Assembly: GCA_013365325.1 (NCBI GenBank)
Contig: JABVXV010000142.1
Location: forward strand, 85,056-149,055
Source: Dipetalonema caudispina
Lineage: Eukaryota; Nematoda; Chromadorea; Rhabditida; Onchocercidae
Length of the DNA: 64,000 bases
Reading direction: 5' to 3'
Shown here: positions 39,001-51,400 of the stretch, one piece after another
Numbering within the stretch: the stretch's first letter is position 1
Layout: each line of letters starts with the position of its first letter
The notes under the pieces: model-generated
The model's database searches: none
What the model was told of the DNA's origin: nothing
Seen by the model: the letters and a program-made list of their open reading frames with translations, nothing else
Program-made: the position numbers and the translations under genes

Positions 39001-41883
39001 GATTAAAAGCTAAAATTACCTGAAATGGTTTTACGTTAATGCCGCCGCTTTTCCCAATTTTCTTTTTGATCACATCAATTAATTTGCTCGTAATCTGATC
39101 CACAACGTAATCAACATGTCGACCTCCCTAAAAAATGAAAAAAAATTGAACGGATATCTCCTTTCTTTTTATTTATTTTTAATTGAAATACCTGTTTAAG
39201 AAGCTTTGAAGTTGAAAATCAAAACATATGGATAAGAAATGGGTTAAAATGGATTAAATATATAAATAATGATCGGTCGTATTTCTTTTAAGAAGAATAT
39301 TTTTATCAAGCATTATACATAGAAAACATCAATCATCTTTACCAAATCTATGAATTCAAAATTTCAAAAACTCACTTTCTCATGCTACGAGAAAAAGAAA
39401 AACCTTTGTGGTGGCGATACTGTTTGCAAATGAAACTTGCTGAAAGCCTTTATCCGAAATTGTAAGTGCCACTTCCCAGCGAGGGCTAACTGACTCATAA
39501 ACCACTTTATACGCTTCACCGTTACTGTCAACATTATGCTTCACGTATTGTTCTACGTATTGCTTGAAGCCTTGTACCTAGATTTTGATAAAAATATCTT
39601 TTAAATAGAATTCGTTTTTAAACCACAAGAGAATCTGACAATACCATCGACAACACCTATGGATAGTATATGAGTCTCTATCGTCTAGATCTAGAAGTAA
39701 TTAGGCCGTGTTATTCGCATTAGCATCACTTATGAGAGTATGGATAAGATAAGCGTCAAATAAATCGAATTCAGAAAATAATATTTTCATAAATATACAG
39801 GGATCTGTTTGTTGTTAAGGAAGACTTTTACACCGCGCGTCGAACCAGCAATATCATATGCTCTGCGGCACATTAACGCCACAATATCATCATCCAGTTC
39901 GGTCATTTTAAACTTTGCCAAATCTGGTTTGAACGTTACACGTGTAAAGTCTTCGCTGCTGCTGTTCGTTATCTTTGGTTCTTCATCTTTTGACATATTA
40001 TTGGTCCATGTCTAAAATTGAAGAAAAATATGACCGTTTAAATTAACATGAGTTAAGGATCTAGAATTCAATTTGAAATCTAGAATGTTAATTAAATACC
40101 ATAAAAATTTGAAAGGAAAAATGCGGAGACCTGTTTGAAAGTTTTCCTATATTCATTGGTAGAAGTTTCCAATGTGAATTCCTTGCTAAATATATTACAA
40201 AGTTTTGCACCATAACCATTTCGGCCACCTGAGTTGAAATTTAACGATATCATTTTAAATTATGGATGAATACTAACTCTCGCACGTTAGATTTTCACCT
40301 TACATATTTTTAAAATTAACTGGTAAAGAGTCTTTGAAAACAGAAAACTTTCTGCTATGTACCAGTTTTTTCCAGTGCTCTGAAATGAAAACCACAGATC
40401 AGTAAAACGTGAAATAGGTTGGTTTAGCAACGCGACCTATTTCGTTTCCAAACTGTACAAGAGCTACTGATTGCAAAAAAAATTAAAAAAACTACCTGTA
40501 ACTTTCCGCTCGCTGTCGTCATAATTTGATGACGTAAGTAGGGTACCAAATATCAGTTCGGGGACATACAATTTTTCAATTTTGTGCAGTACAACCGGAA
40601 TGCCTCGGCCATTGTTGTATATGCTAATTTTATTTTCCTCTCTGAAAATTTTCGAAATAATCATTCCTTCATCAACTACTAGTCTTCTTGGGAGGAAAGG
40701 TAATTAGCTAAGTTACGTCGTTGAATTCCTAGTTCAATTCAAGAACTAGAATTCAGAGTGATGATCTAAGCCTCTTCTCGAAGCACTGAAAAATGTGTTA
40801 GTCAAGCGTTAACACCAGTATTTCTCATTCATATGATGCAGTAAAAAATCACTACTACGCTACACTAACATTTTGTTACTTAAGAATTTATCAATGGTTA
40901 TTATCGAAATTGCTCACTGTCCAGCGTTGTTTCTTATTGTAGACCGATTATACTCTCGATGATGACTTTCTCATAGATATTCGTGATCCTAATCATTTCG
41001 TCGATCGATACGGAATGACAAGAACTAATAAAAAATTGAAGTGATTACCAACTTACTTGTTAATATCGACTTTAATAAGATTCATTTTCGGATCTCGCTG
41101 CTTGTTGTCTGCAGCATTCACCAATATTTCATCGAATATTTTGTACAAACCTGGCACATATGAGATCTCACGTTGAACTATTCGATCACTTTCCGTATCG
41201 TATACCCACATTGGCTATAACATTTGACTGCTTTCGTATTCATTTAAAACAATTTAGAAATTTAAACTTATTCAAAGAGGTAATGGATCAACGATATGAA
41301 TTTATGGCTTCTAAAAAAACGAATTGCACTGATTCATATATTTTTTTCATATCAATTTCCGAAACCTATTTGATACTTGGCATTCCTCGAAAAAATTTCG
41401 AGACCTCAGATCGGTTTTTCTCCCTCAAAGACAGAAAAGACCGCTCAAAAGTAAACAAAAACAATGAACTAACAGTTCGATCGGTATATTCCACGGAACC
41501 AATATATGTATCTGGCCGTAGCAGGATATGTTCAAGTTGTGATTTCTTCTGATATATTTTTTCAATGCTTAATCGTTTTCCCTTATTTTCCTTCTCTTCT
41601 TTCTCTAAGTCCATGAAAACATCCATTGGGTCTTCTGGAGCTGTTTCCGCTGCTGTAAACAAAAAAAAAAAAAAAGCATTTTTTTAAAGAAATTGAAGTC
41701 TAACAGAAAAGAAAAAAAGACATTAGTTATGGGCGTAGAATGAATAAATAGTATTTGTAACTTACATGGTTTTTCAGCTTTCTTTTTTCCAGCAAGTTTT
41801 ACTGCTCTCTTAACAGGTGCCTTCTTGCTCAATTTTGGAGGTGGTGACAATGAGGCAAATGAATCCTCATCCAAATCAATGGA
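30077..41883 (-). CDS. top-2: DNA topoisomerase II (first coding exon not located)
   Basis: Nuclear ATP-dependent type IIA topoisomerase that passes one duplex through another to untangle chromosomes. Thirty in-frame exons give 1517 residues, usual for the family: 41766-41883, 41474-41652, 41057-41214, 40496-40641, 40131-40228, 39799-40011, 39404-39577, 39020-39127, 38547-38789, 38210-38401, 38011-38136, 37484-37594, 37300-37405, 37031-37197, 36637-36810, 36366-36464, 35567-35715, 35260-35346, 34926-35070, 34426-34625, 33806-33941, 33488-33640, 33046-33249, 32824-32961, 32448-32522, 32143-32253, 31650-31872, 31195-31301, 30814-30960, 30077-30343. ATPase: [22 protein letters not shown] and [10 protein letters not shown], plus the QTK loop (FDSQTK). 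Toprim: LTEGDSAK and DQDGSHIKG. The catalytic tyrosine is in SASPRYIF, codon 35584-35586. The C-terminal tail is charged with KKKR clusters. The exon at 41766-41883 begins in phase 0 without ATG, so a small upstream first exon is missing. One intron uses a GC donor. Confidence 0.97.
32141..32142 (-). other. non-canonical GC splice donor in top-2
   Basis: The exon 32143-32253 ends ...GTTAGG and is followed on the minus strand by GCAAGT, the strong match typical of GC-AG introns. Only this cut keeps phase 0 with the next exon (31650-31872) without dropping residues. The alternative GT donor (GTTAGG, two codons earlier) is also in frame but is a weaker match. Confidence 0.6.
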
Positions 41884-42428
41884 CTAAAACGGAAAGTGCT
41901 CAATTTTATAAAAGCGAAGGATTAACTCATAGGTAATAGATACATTATTTGTATTCTAGAATATTTCGTTATAAGTAAATGCTGATAAAATTACTACCCG
42001 ATAACTAATCTCAGATTAACTCAAACATCTGCTCACTAACTCATTAACTGAAACTAACATTTCACGCCACATCCAAGAAGCCTTAGGACGACCAGCAACA
42101 TATGAAAGATAACTCTGGCCTTGATATTAATACTACTTCAAAGCAAAGATTAACTACAAGAACGCCGAAGATCTATATGAATCAAACAATTGAAATTAAT
42201 TTAAACAAATTTTCACGAGTAACTAACAACGATTTCTGATGAGTCGCACATTTCCCAATGACTTATTGCAAAATCAACAACGCTGGAAAACTTTTTATTC
42301 CCAGTATACCTAAAAATCAGTAAGTAAGAAAAAATCAAACATAATTATGCCGTTCTCTCTCTCACTCTCCTGACAAAGGATTTCATCCCTAAATTAAGAC
42401 ACATAAACTGGTAAATGATGCGCAGAAA

Positions 42429-42464
42429 CGTGAAGTATACTTTTCATGAAATATACTTTTCACG
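42429..42464. repeat. imperfect palindrome with heat-shock-element-like core
   Basis: The ends CGTGAA / TTCACG flank two copies of TATACTTTTCA-like sequence around the core TTTCATGAAA. The spacing TTC-nn-GAA resembles a heat-shock element, though the resemblance is short and could be chance. It lies about 550 bases upstream of the first identified top-2 exon. Confidence 0.4.
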
Positions 42465-43018
42465 CAGAATTAAGTACTTCGAGCACTTCTTGCAAATATT
42501 TAAGTGGTTTAAGTAGTTTATGCAAACATTTAGGTATGCAAGCAGTTGTGCATTTTCGCACGCACTTTCTGTGTATTTTAAATGTATCAAGTAGTTGTTG
42601 CAGGGAGTCAAGTGTTTATAATGTCCATGTAGGCATAGCAAATACTTTTTAAGAGTATTTATCCATGTCAAAAATGATGTGAAAAATTTAAACCAAATTC
42701 CGAAGAAATGAAATGACTCAGCTGTTCTTTTAACAAAAATAAATTTCATACGAATTATCGACTAATTTATAATTTGAACGAATGATTGCTGATGACAGAA
42801 CAAAACAAATTTCGACAAGAATAAATAATTGTATGGCAGTTTTTCGATTATCGACTGAATGAAATTTCTCAAGTCAAATTAAACTAAATAATCAAAGGAG
42901 AAATACCCATATGTAAAAATTCATCCTGAAGCTATACTGAAACTTCCGAAAATGGATTGGATGTGCTGAAACTCCCAAATATCTTTCGTGTTACCTAATC
43001 TGATTGCTATACAAGAAA

Positions 43019-43043
43019 TATATATATATATATATATATATAA
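43019..43043. repeat. (TA)n microsatellite
   Basis: A TA run of about 12 units in the top-2 upstream region. Confidence 0.95.
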
Positions 43044-44105
43044 TATAATTTCATTGCATTATCTAACATACAATAAAATCAAGTTACTATATTATACGTC
43101 AGTAAAATAAACTTGTGTAATTATACGAACAAACAGGGTTTCGTTCCCATTGTTATATGGAATTAAACCCAGGATAATGGGGTATTAAAATGCGTCTCGA
43201 ATAAAGAAATTTCGTCCACAAAGTATAACCTTGCACACGAATCTATAAACCCACCACATGTGGAACCCTCAGATATTTTTAAAATTAGGCTGCCAACTTA
43301 AAGCATTAAGTCAGTTATTAAAATGAAATACCACTTACACATTAAGCATATGATAAATTATTTAGTAATATTAAGTTTCTAGCAATTTAAACCTAAAATT
43401 TCGTTTTATGACCGTCAGCTTAGCAGTAACACCAACACCACTTAAATTCATAATTTTTTTACCGCTATATATCACTACAAATTTTGAGTAAGCCGTAATT
43501 ATTCTTATGTTAAATAAGTGGAAAACGTGAATTGTGCTGGATAATACTAAAAAGGCAAATGTTTACAAAGAATATACTGAGTTGACAAAGTGGAATTGTA
43601 GAATTCGATCTTGCCGTAAGCTTGTGAAAATTTTCAAAACGTGTTTAAAGTTTCAATAAATATGAACGTTTATCCTCAAACCATATTTTGAGATAAATTT
43701 AAATTAAAAAAAAGTATTCATGCATTTGAATAATTGTGTACCCACAACAATTTTTGTCAATAAAATCTCAAAGATTTACGTGGAATAATCTACTCGATGA
43801 AGGAAAAGTTTTAATTTAGATGCAGATATACTAACAAACTAACCAGCAATAATTGCCCCGCATAACCCCAGACCCTTAGATGTATGTCACAAATAGCTCC
43901 TTTCAATTCTTACCTATTTGAAAAAAATTAAATTTCCCGCCAAGCAAATGCTCGTTGTGAGAACTAAAACCACTTGTACAGCTTGAGAAACTATTTGAAT
44001 CGGGACATACCGATGCGGCAATTAAATTGAAATCTTTACAAAATATAAACAAAGAAATCATACCAATATTTACAAAATATCCTGACAATCGATATCAAAT
44101 CTTAC

Positions 44106-44167
44106 ATTGCTACAATTTTCAACGTGTAAATAACCCGCAATAAATCCCTGAAAGTTGATTACATAGC
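44106..44167 (-). other. exon-like segment, unassigned
   Basis: It is flanked by a good acceptor (GTTTTCAG) and donor (GTAAGA) and reads YVINFQGFIAGYLHVENCSN. It ends in phase 0, so it could by phase alone splice to the first known top-2 exon, but its hydrophobic content does not suit a topoisomerase N-terminus. A second open block at about 43914-44050 ends at another GTAAGA donor but does not join it in frame. These may be 5' untranslated exons of top-2 or chance. Confidence 0.18.
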
Positions 44168-44680
44168 CTGAAAACGGAAAATAAAGGCGAAGCGGTATAA
44201 TTGAAATGGTAAAACTTGAAGTTCGCTTGAAATGGGAAATTTCTGTACACATCCTCTCACTCAAATCTTGCTTATAATATTCATGTATTCTTCCTAAACT
44301 ACTTCCGTTTTATTTTGCTCTCTTAACCTACCAATTCTTGAACATCTCTCTTTGGATACGTTATCTTTTAGCATACTCTCATCAACAAGATTCTTTTTCA
44401 TCCATTGATTCTACCAACTTATAACGGCCTTTTCCCTTTTTTTGCAGGAAAAACTCCCAAGATTAGCATCCTTACCTTATCTGTTATTGCGAACAGTTGA
44501 AAATACTGTTTTTGGTATAATTTACATAATCAAATGGTACGTGGTACACCATTAATGGTACCAACTGATACCACGGTGTTACCATCAATGATAAAAAATG
44601 CACAATATGCAAGAAAACTACATCAAAAAAATACAAGGAAGCAAATAAATGAACAGATAAGTAAATGAAATGGGTTATTA

Positions 44681-47600
44681 TCACAACACCCTCAATCGCC
44701 TTAATATAAATCGAAAAATTCGAAAACGTACAACTAGCCGGCGTACCACGGTACGACAGTACATAATAATTATAATACAGAAAATGAAGCCCCACAGCAA
44801 AAAACCATAGTTTCGATCGCTAAAACTTAACGGATGAGTTTGTTCAACATTATTTACCACATTTGCATCGAAGAATTGGATGATTTCATGAAGCTGCAAA
44901 AATTATAGGATGGAAAATTCAGATTTTCAAAAACGCTCCCATGATTATCAAATGTGGAACTATATAAATAAATGATAACCTGCGCAGAAGTTAATTCATT
45001 CGAAAGCTGATTCTCATCTGGAAAATCTGAACGACCATCCCTCAAACGACCGCCACTCAAATCTCTGAAACAATATACATATACAAATCAGTACACGAAT
45101 TAAGCAAATGAATAACATTACAGATTTATTTCTGTCAAATTCATCTGGATTTATTTCTATCAAATTTCGTCATTTACTTCTACAATGATTTGCACTGGGT
45201 CGGCAGTTCTGAAAAAATGTTTGTTGGTTAATTTAAATTTCCTATTCCTCGACGACGGTGCTCATTAAAAAAGGACCTGCTTTGAAGAAACAGAACGACG
45301 AAGGCAAGTTAGACTACCAAGGGAATCATCACTAAGAAAGTTAGAACTTTCATTTCTAAAGTTAACAAAGTACTTACAAGTATTTTAAAAGGACGTTCAT
45401 TTAATCTGGTTTTCTAGCGAATTTAAATGAGACTTTGAGATAATATATACACTTACGACGAAAGGGTGACATTTGCGACCGGTTGTGAAATAGCAGTCGA
45501 TAAAACCCGACATTTCGGATCTTCTCGATATACTGGTTCAGCATCAGCTGAGATGTCCACTATAACCTATAACATTTTCTGAGGAATTTTAAAATCGAAT
45601 TAATTTCTGCTGACAGATTTAATTCCGACGATTACTTTTCATTACTAGCTCTTCATAAGCAAAGAAAATGAATATTTTCCCAACAAAATTTTCGATCAAA
45701 TTCGGAAAAATTTTCGCGCCATCTGTCTCGAAGAACAAACAACCTTTAACTTGGACTATTGGTATTAGAAAGTTAATTTCTAAGAAAGTTAAATTAATTT
45801 CTCCCTACTTTCGAATATTTCGCGAAATTCGAAGTAGTCATTCTTTTCGGAAGTGGTAAATTCTGTGAATATTTCCAAGATGATGCAGTACTAGCCTGCA
45901 AATAAAAAAATGTCATTTCATCTTCCCGAAAACCGTTCTGGATGCTTCCGTTTAAAGAAACAAGTGACAGAGAAAGACCACATATTTAATAATAGATTTA
46001 TTGGATGTCTGATCTAACTGAATTGAAATCTAAATTATCCTTAAGTAAAATCCACGAATATTACTTCTTATACTCGTGTTTTTATTCAAATTACAGACAA
46101 CCTAACTACTATCATGAGATAGGAAGAGGAATATCATGTAAAAAACTATACAATCGTATTGCAAACGGGCCTTAATTCATGGTATTTACTGAAAATATCG
46201 CTATTACATGTCTTACCTGTCGGTATGAGTTCTTCCATACCCTGGAGAAGACAACACAGAGTAGTAGCATCTTTCATTTGATCATTCTCTACTGCAGTAT
46301 CGATGATGAAATGATGCTGCATAAATCAAAAATATCTAGAAAAATACTAACCGGAACAAGTGATTGACGCAAACTTTCGATTAAATCACCTTCCAATGCA
46401 CTTTCAAGAAGCGCTTCCAATAAAAAGACACAACTCTTTGCATCTGATGTTGTACCAACTTCAAGACATGAACTATCACCAAAAATTGCCACAAAGCCAG
46501 ACCTAATCATAAATTGATTAAAATATTCAAAAAAATCTAGAAATATGAAGAACAGGAACGAACTTTCACCAGTCATAAAAAATATAATGAAAAAAAATAA
46601 GGAAAAATATGTACTACCAATTAAAGAATTCAATTATCAAATTTTTAAATAAAATAGTTGCACGTGATTTTATTTCTCTGATTTACCTAGCAAAATAAGG
46701 GAAGCTTGGATCTAAGCAAAAAAAAAAAAAAAAAAAAATCAAATTTCACTTGAATCATTAAGATAGTGGGACTTTTGAATACTGATTAAAACCTTAAGCA
46801 TAATATTCTAACGAAAACAATAGTGGACTTGATATACCAAATTTGTTTTCATATGCCTTAGATACATACAAATGTTTCACTGACTAATTTACCGCATCAC
46901 ATTAATATTTTATACTATAGATTACACCGATAACCTATCCTATAGATAAATACTATTGAAGGTATCGAGAGAAAGTGCTTCAGGAAGATCTGTCGTTCGA
47001 TGATGCTATAACTCCCAAAGAACGAGTCGGTTTTATTATTCCAACTTTACAAAATAAACTTAAACAATCAAAATGATTATATTAACGCCAAGACATTACA
47101 TTTATTTGTTGATGATCGGCGCTTTTTTTAAGAGAGCCTTTTCAAATGAATCAGTTTCGAACTTACGTTTTCGATAAAGTGTCATTTTTATAGTACATGA
47201 AAATGGCTTCTTCATACAATTGATCAGTTTTTTCATCTGCTATCATCTCTTCACCCTGAAAGAACATAACCGCTCGATGTCAAAATCAATTAATTTATAA
47301 TTACTTTATTTAATACGGACTGTTTTCAAACTCTTGCTAAAAATATAACTTATACCACAAACACATGCCACAAACGTTTTTCGTTTCCTTCCAATAACGG
47401 GAAATATGAATGGATCTACATGAATTAATAAGGTTCAAGTAAATGACGAGGCCTTGCCGAAAAAAATTAATAACATATCATGTTTGGTTAAATCCAGGAA
47501 AAATAACCAACTAAATCAATTAAATCTGATAATGCGATGAGGGCATGAGGTGGAGCATTAGATATTGATGTTCCTGACAAGTATTTCACTGGAGTTTGTC

Positions 47601-48408
47601 CTATAGTAGCAATACCATCCAGAACCTGCAAATCAATTCGATTTTTGTCCCTCTCAAAAGAAGCAAAGAACGAAATTTTAATGCTTTGAACAAAGACAAC
47701 AAAAAAGTTAGCTAGGATCATTGTCTTAAGGCTTACAAGTAATTCATTTCAGAGCTAAAAGATAATTGCTAATGGAGAACTACAGCAAAAATTTTTTCGA
47801 CATTGTGCAAAAGTTGTTTTTCAGTTCAACATGAAAGAAAATCTTACATGAGCGCTTAACGAAATGTTCCATTTCTCAAGAAGATCATTTAAAGCTGGTA
47901 AATTTGTTCCTCCTGTTTCTGGTTCCCACCATTCTCTGAAAGATTAACTTACTGTAAAATAAACAGTTCATTTTTCATTTCCTAAGAGACATTGAAGGTT
48001 TTTGAAAGGCATGCTTTAACTCATTTGCTTTCTCAGAAACCTTGATTTTTTGCACATGTTTTTTGACTGTCAAAAGCAAGCAGAAAAAAATGACAATACG
48101 GGCGGGATACGAATAAATTCAACTGCTTTCGGTACTTTCCAAGTCCTTGATGTAAATTGATGCAGAAAAAGTTCTTTTATCAGGAATACGAAATCATATA
48201 AGCTAATTCCCTTGGTAGCAAAATGTATATGTTTTTCTGAGACTGGTTTAAATTGCCAATTATCAAATTCAATCATATTAATCTTTTGTAAATTGGTCAA
48301 ACTTCAAAGACATGTCCATTTTGATTCACACTAACAGCAGCTGCAAATTCCATATAAGGCGATATGATTAGCCTTGTGAAATAAATTTCCTTAATTCAAC
48401 TTGGTATA

Positions 48409-48449
<41 letters not shown>

Positions 48450-51400
48450 AACTAACACACTTGGTATTTTCATCCATAAATCGAATTTTGTCAATTATAG
48501 ATGTGTTGTACCAATCCGCGAAAATGATCAAATTCAAATTAGCATTATTTACTTCGTCGTAAAGTTTCTGTCGTTCACTAGGAAAGAATTCATCCTCCGG
48601 ATCAACAATTAAAAAAGCTGAATACTGGCTTAGATCTACACAGGTAAGCGGCTCGCCCAATACCTGACAAAAACTGACATATTTGAAAATTTTAACTGAT
48701 TTCAAAGAAAATAGAACATATCATTTTTAGTTTGTAATAAGAGAGATAGCTTTCAACTGAAACGCTGGAACTGCGCAGATATTCAAAAGCACATATTGTT
48801 AATACAACCGTAAGCCTGACATGGTCGACCATTCCTCACCGAGAAGAGGTTCTTGAAGTTAGCCGTTAAACCAATTGTTTTAATTTATCAACTTATTAAG
48901 TGACCAGTGGAACTGACCTTCCATGTTAATATAGTGAAACTTAGTTAATCTTAATATCAAAAATTAATCGACACGAGTCAGTAGAAAATATAACTTTTAA
49001 AGCCTATCCACTAGGTAATATAAACCTTATTCATATTGTGAAGATTTAAGATGGGAACATACTGAAGCTTTTTAAGATTAAGTAAATACCTCTTCCTTTT
49101 CCCCTTCTTACACAAAGTCGCTGAAATCAAACTATTTGAAATTTGATGCTTAAATTAAAATTTTAAGCCTTAAGGTCACCTCAATGTAGTAACCACTGCT
49201 CCGAAGATGTTGATAAAGAGGTTTGAAGTTAGTATGTGGATGGTCAGCATTCCAGTCGAGTATATTCATCTTATCACGTAAATCATCACGTGGAAAATAT
49301 CCCGGTGGATAACGAATGTTTCGATACTGATCCCACAGCAATCGTTGGCTACAATATTCATTTTTTGCTATTCTGTTTTTTAATAATTTCATTCGTATTG
49401 GATTATTGTGTTTTTGCATCTTTATTCAGCACTTTTTTATTTGCTGCTGCGCTTCTAAAAGCCAAGTGCTATACTTGAACTTAAGAAAAATTCACATTGA
49501 AATATAAAGATGTTAAAGCTAACCTCCTTGGAGGCGTCGGAATGATACGAACTCGTATCGGTAATACTGCAGTTGAATACTTTTGCCCACCTCGTTCTTC
49601 TGACTACAATAAACTTAATTTTTTAATTTTTAAAAAAAAGGACTAGAAGAAAATCGATCCCTTCCTGCAAATTATGTAAAGAGAAAATATAGATGTTTTT
49701 ATCAACAAGAAATGATCATAACTAAGATTCATTTGTAATATTCAATTGTGGTCGATATTTGACCGCTTATGCTTCTAATTCTGAATTTCCGAGAAAGCCC
49801 ATGTACACTCATATTAAGCCGGAAAAATGAAACCACGCAAACAAATTTACCACCACTGTAACAGTGATTCGTCCGGTTGCAGTTCCATCATAATTACATC
49901 CATTTGACACAACACTTATTGCAACTGCCATATAACCTGACCATGGCCATAAGAGATCGGAATATATTATTGAAACATTTAGCAAATCACCTTTTTCTTC
50001 CAGAAGTGGCTCCCATATTGGCTAAAATGATTCTTTTTCAAACGCTAGGAAATTATACTGAAATTAGTTTAAAATAAAATGTGAATTTCAAATAGTATAC
50101 CTCTGTCACTATTCTACCAGATACGCCCATTCCATTAATGATCGTAACCTGCAATTTTGCATTATATTACAGTCACGGTAATAGGTTTCGAATTAACCAG
50201 ACTTATTACTTTTCTCAAGAGTCCTTAAATTTCAAGTTTCGGATTTTCTCCGACTCCCAACACGTACACCTTGTTGTTGTAAATAGCTAAATTAAATGTA
50301 TGTAACATATAGCATTTTCCTCCTACTGTGTAGAATAACTTACATTAATGAAAGTCGGTATACCAGAAGCGTAAAGTGGTTGACTGCAATATGGCCACAT
50401 ATAAGGACATTCATTGAAATCGATGTAAGGTGGGATAAACCTAAAACGGTGGAATTATCTTCTAAAATTATTTTTATGCAGTAAAGGAAAAAAAAAAAAC
50501 TTCAACCTGATACCACATCCAGCTCGACTGGCAAAATTTGCATTGAACTATTTACTGAATTCAAACAGTACTCAGTTGCAGTTTTTTTTTTTCGCTTAAA
50601 AAAAGAAGTTCAGCAAGAAGTTGTGAATCAATATGATACAACTACATTTAGTTTATTACCCAATTAAAATATACCTAAATCCAATTAAACATTAATTCAA
50701 AGCAAATGAAACGAAACAAAGTTATTACGTAATTCGTGGAGAATATCGTCGCATGAACTGGAATGACGCAAGAATGTCCATTTTACCAGCACCTTGTTCA
50801 AACATAGTTGCTACATTGGGAAGTCTAGTTGCACCCTCCACTAATGCCTGCTTTATAACAGCGGGATTCCACAAACGTTTATCTTCGATACCACTGCAAA
50901 TCCAATATAAAAAAAAAAGATGAAAACTAGCCAGTCAAAGAATTTTTGAAGATTCAGATTACACATTATATTCCGAATGGAATTACTTAACTTTGGGATA
51001 TTTACTCCAAACCTGTTTTAATTCCCTAAACTTGAAACTACAAATCATAAATTCCGAGACTTCCTCAAACAGAGAATTTGAGAGATATTCGTTTTTGAAT
51101 ACTTTTTCGCAAAAAAGAACTAGCCTTCCACAAATAACATTTTACCTCAATATTACAGCTACCGCTCCAGCAACTACTGGTGATGCAACGGAAGTACCAG
51201 AGAGGGCACGGCAATTACCATCTAAAGCAGAACCATAGACGGAAGCACCGTAGGAAACTATATCCGGTTTAACTCGCCCATAACCACCTGCAGCAAACAA
51301 GTACATAGATATCGAATTATATTTCAGTTATGAAATTTATAATTTCAGATATATACAAATATATTTTTGCACGTCGAACAATTCAGTGGGTGATCATGAA

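Larger units (their letters stand above)
41884..44680. other. region between top-2 and the site-1 protease gene
   Basis: It should contain the missing first exon and promoter of top-2 and the 3' flank of the protease gene. A near-palindrome (42429-42464), diverged short repeats (42465-42660), a TA microsatellite and exon-like segments near 44.1 kb lie here. No gene could be assembled. A short plus-strand block after the acceptor TTTTGCAG at 44454 also reads open (EKLPRLASLPYLLLRTVEN), but nothing joins to it. Confidence 0.5.

Noticed and set aside
47356..47415. 60-base candidate exon of the site-1 protease ([19 protein letters not shown]).
   Set aside because: Using it forces a frame clash with the 47167-47255 exon. 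Joining 47522-47635 directly to 47167-47255 is phase 0 on both sides and fits the family length better.
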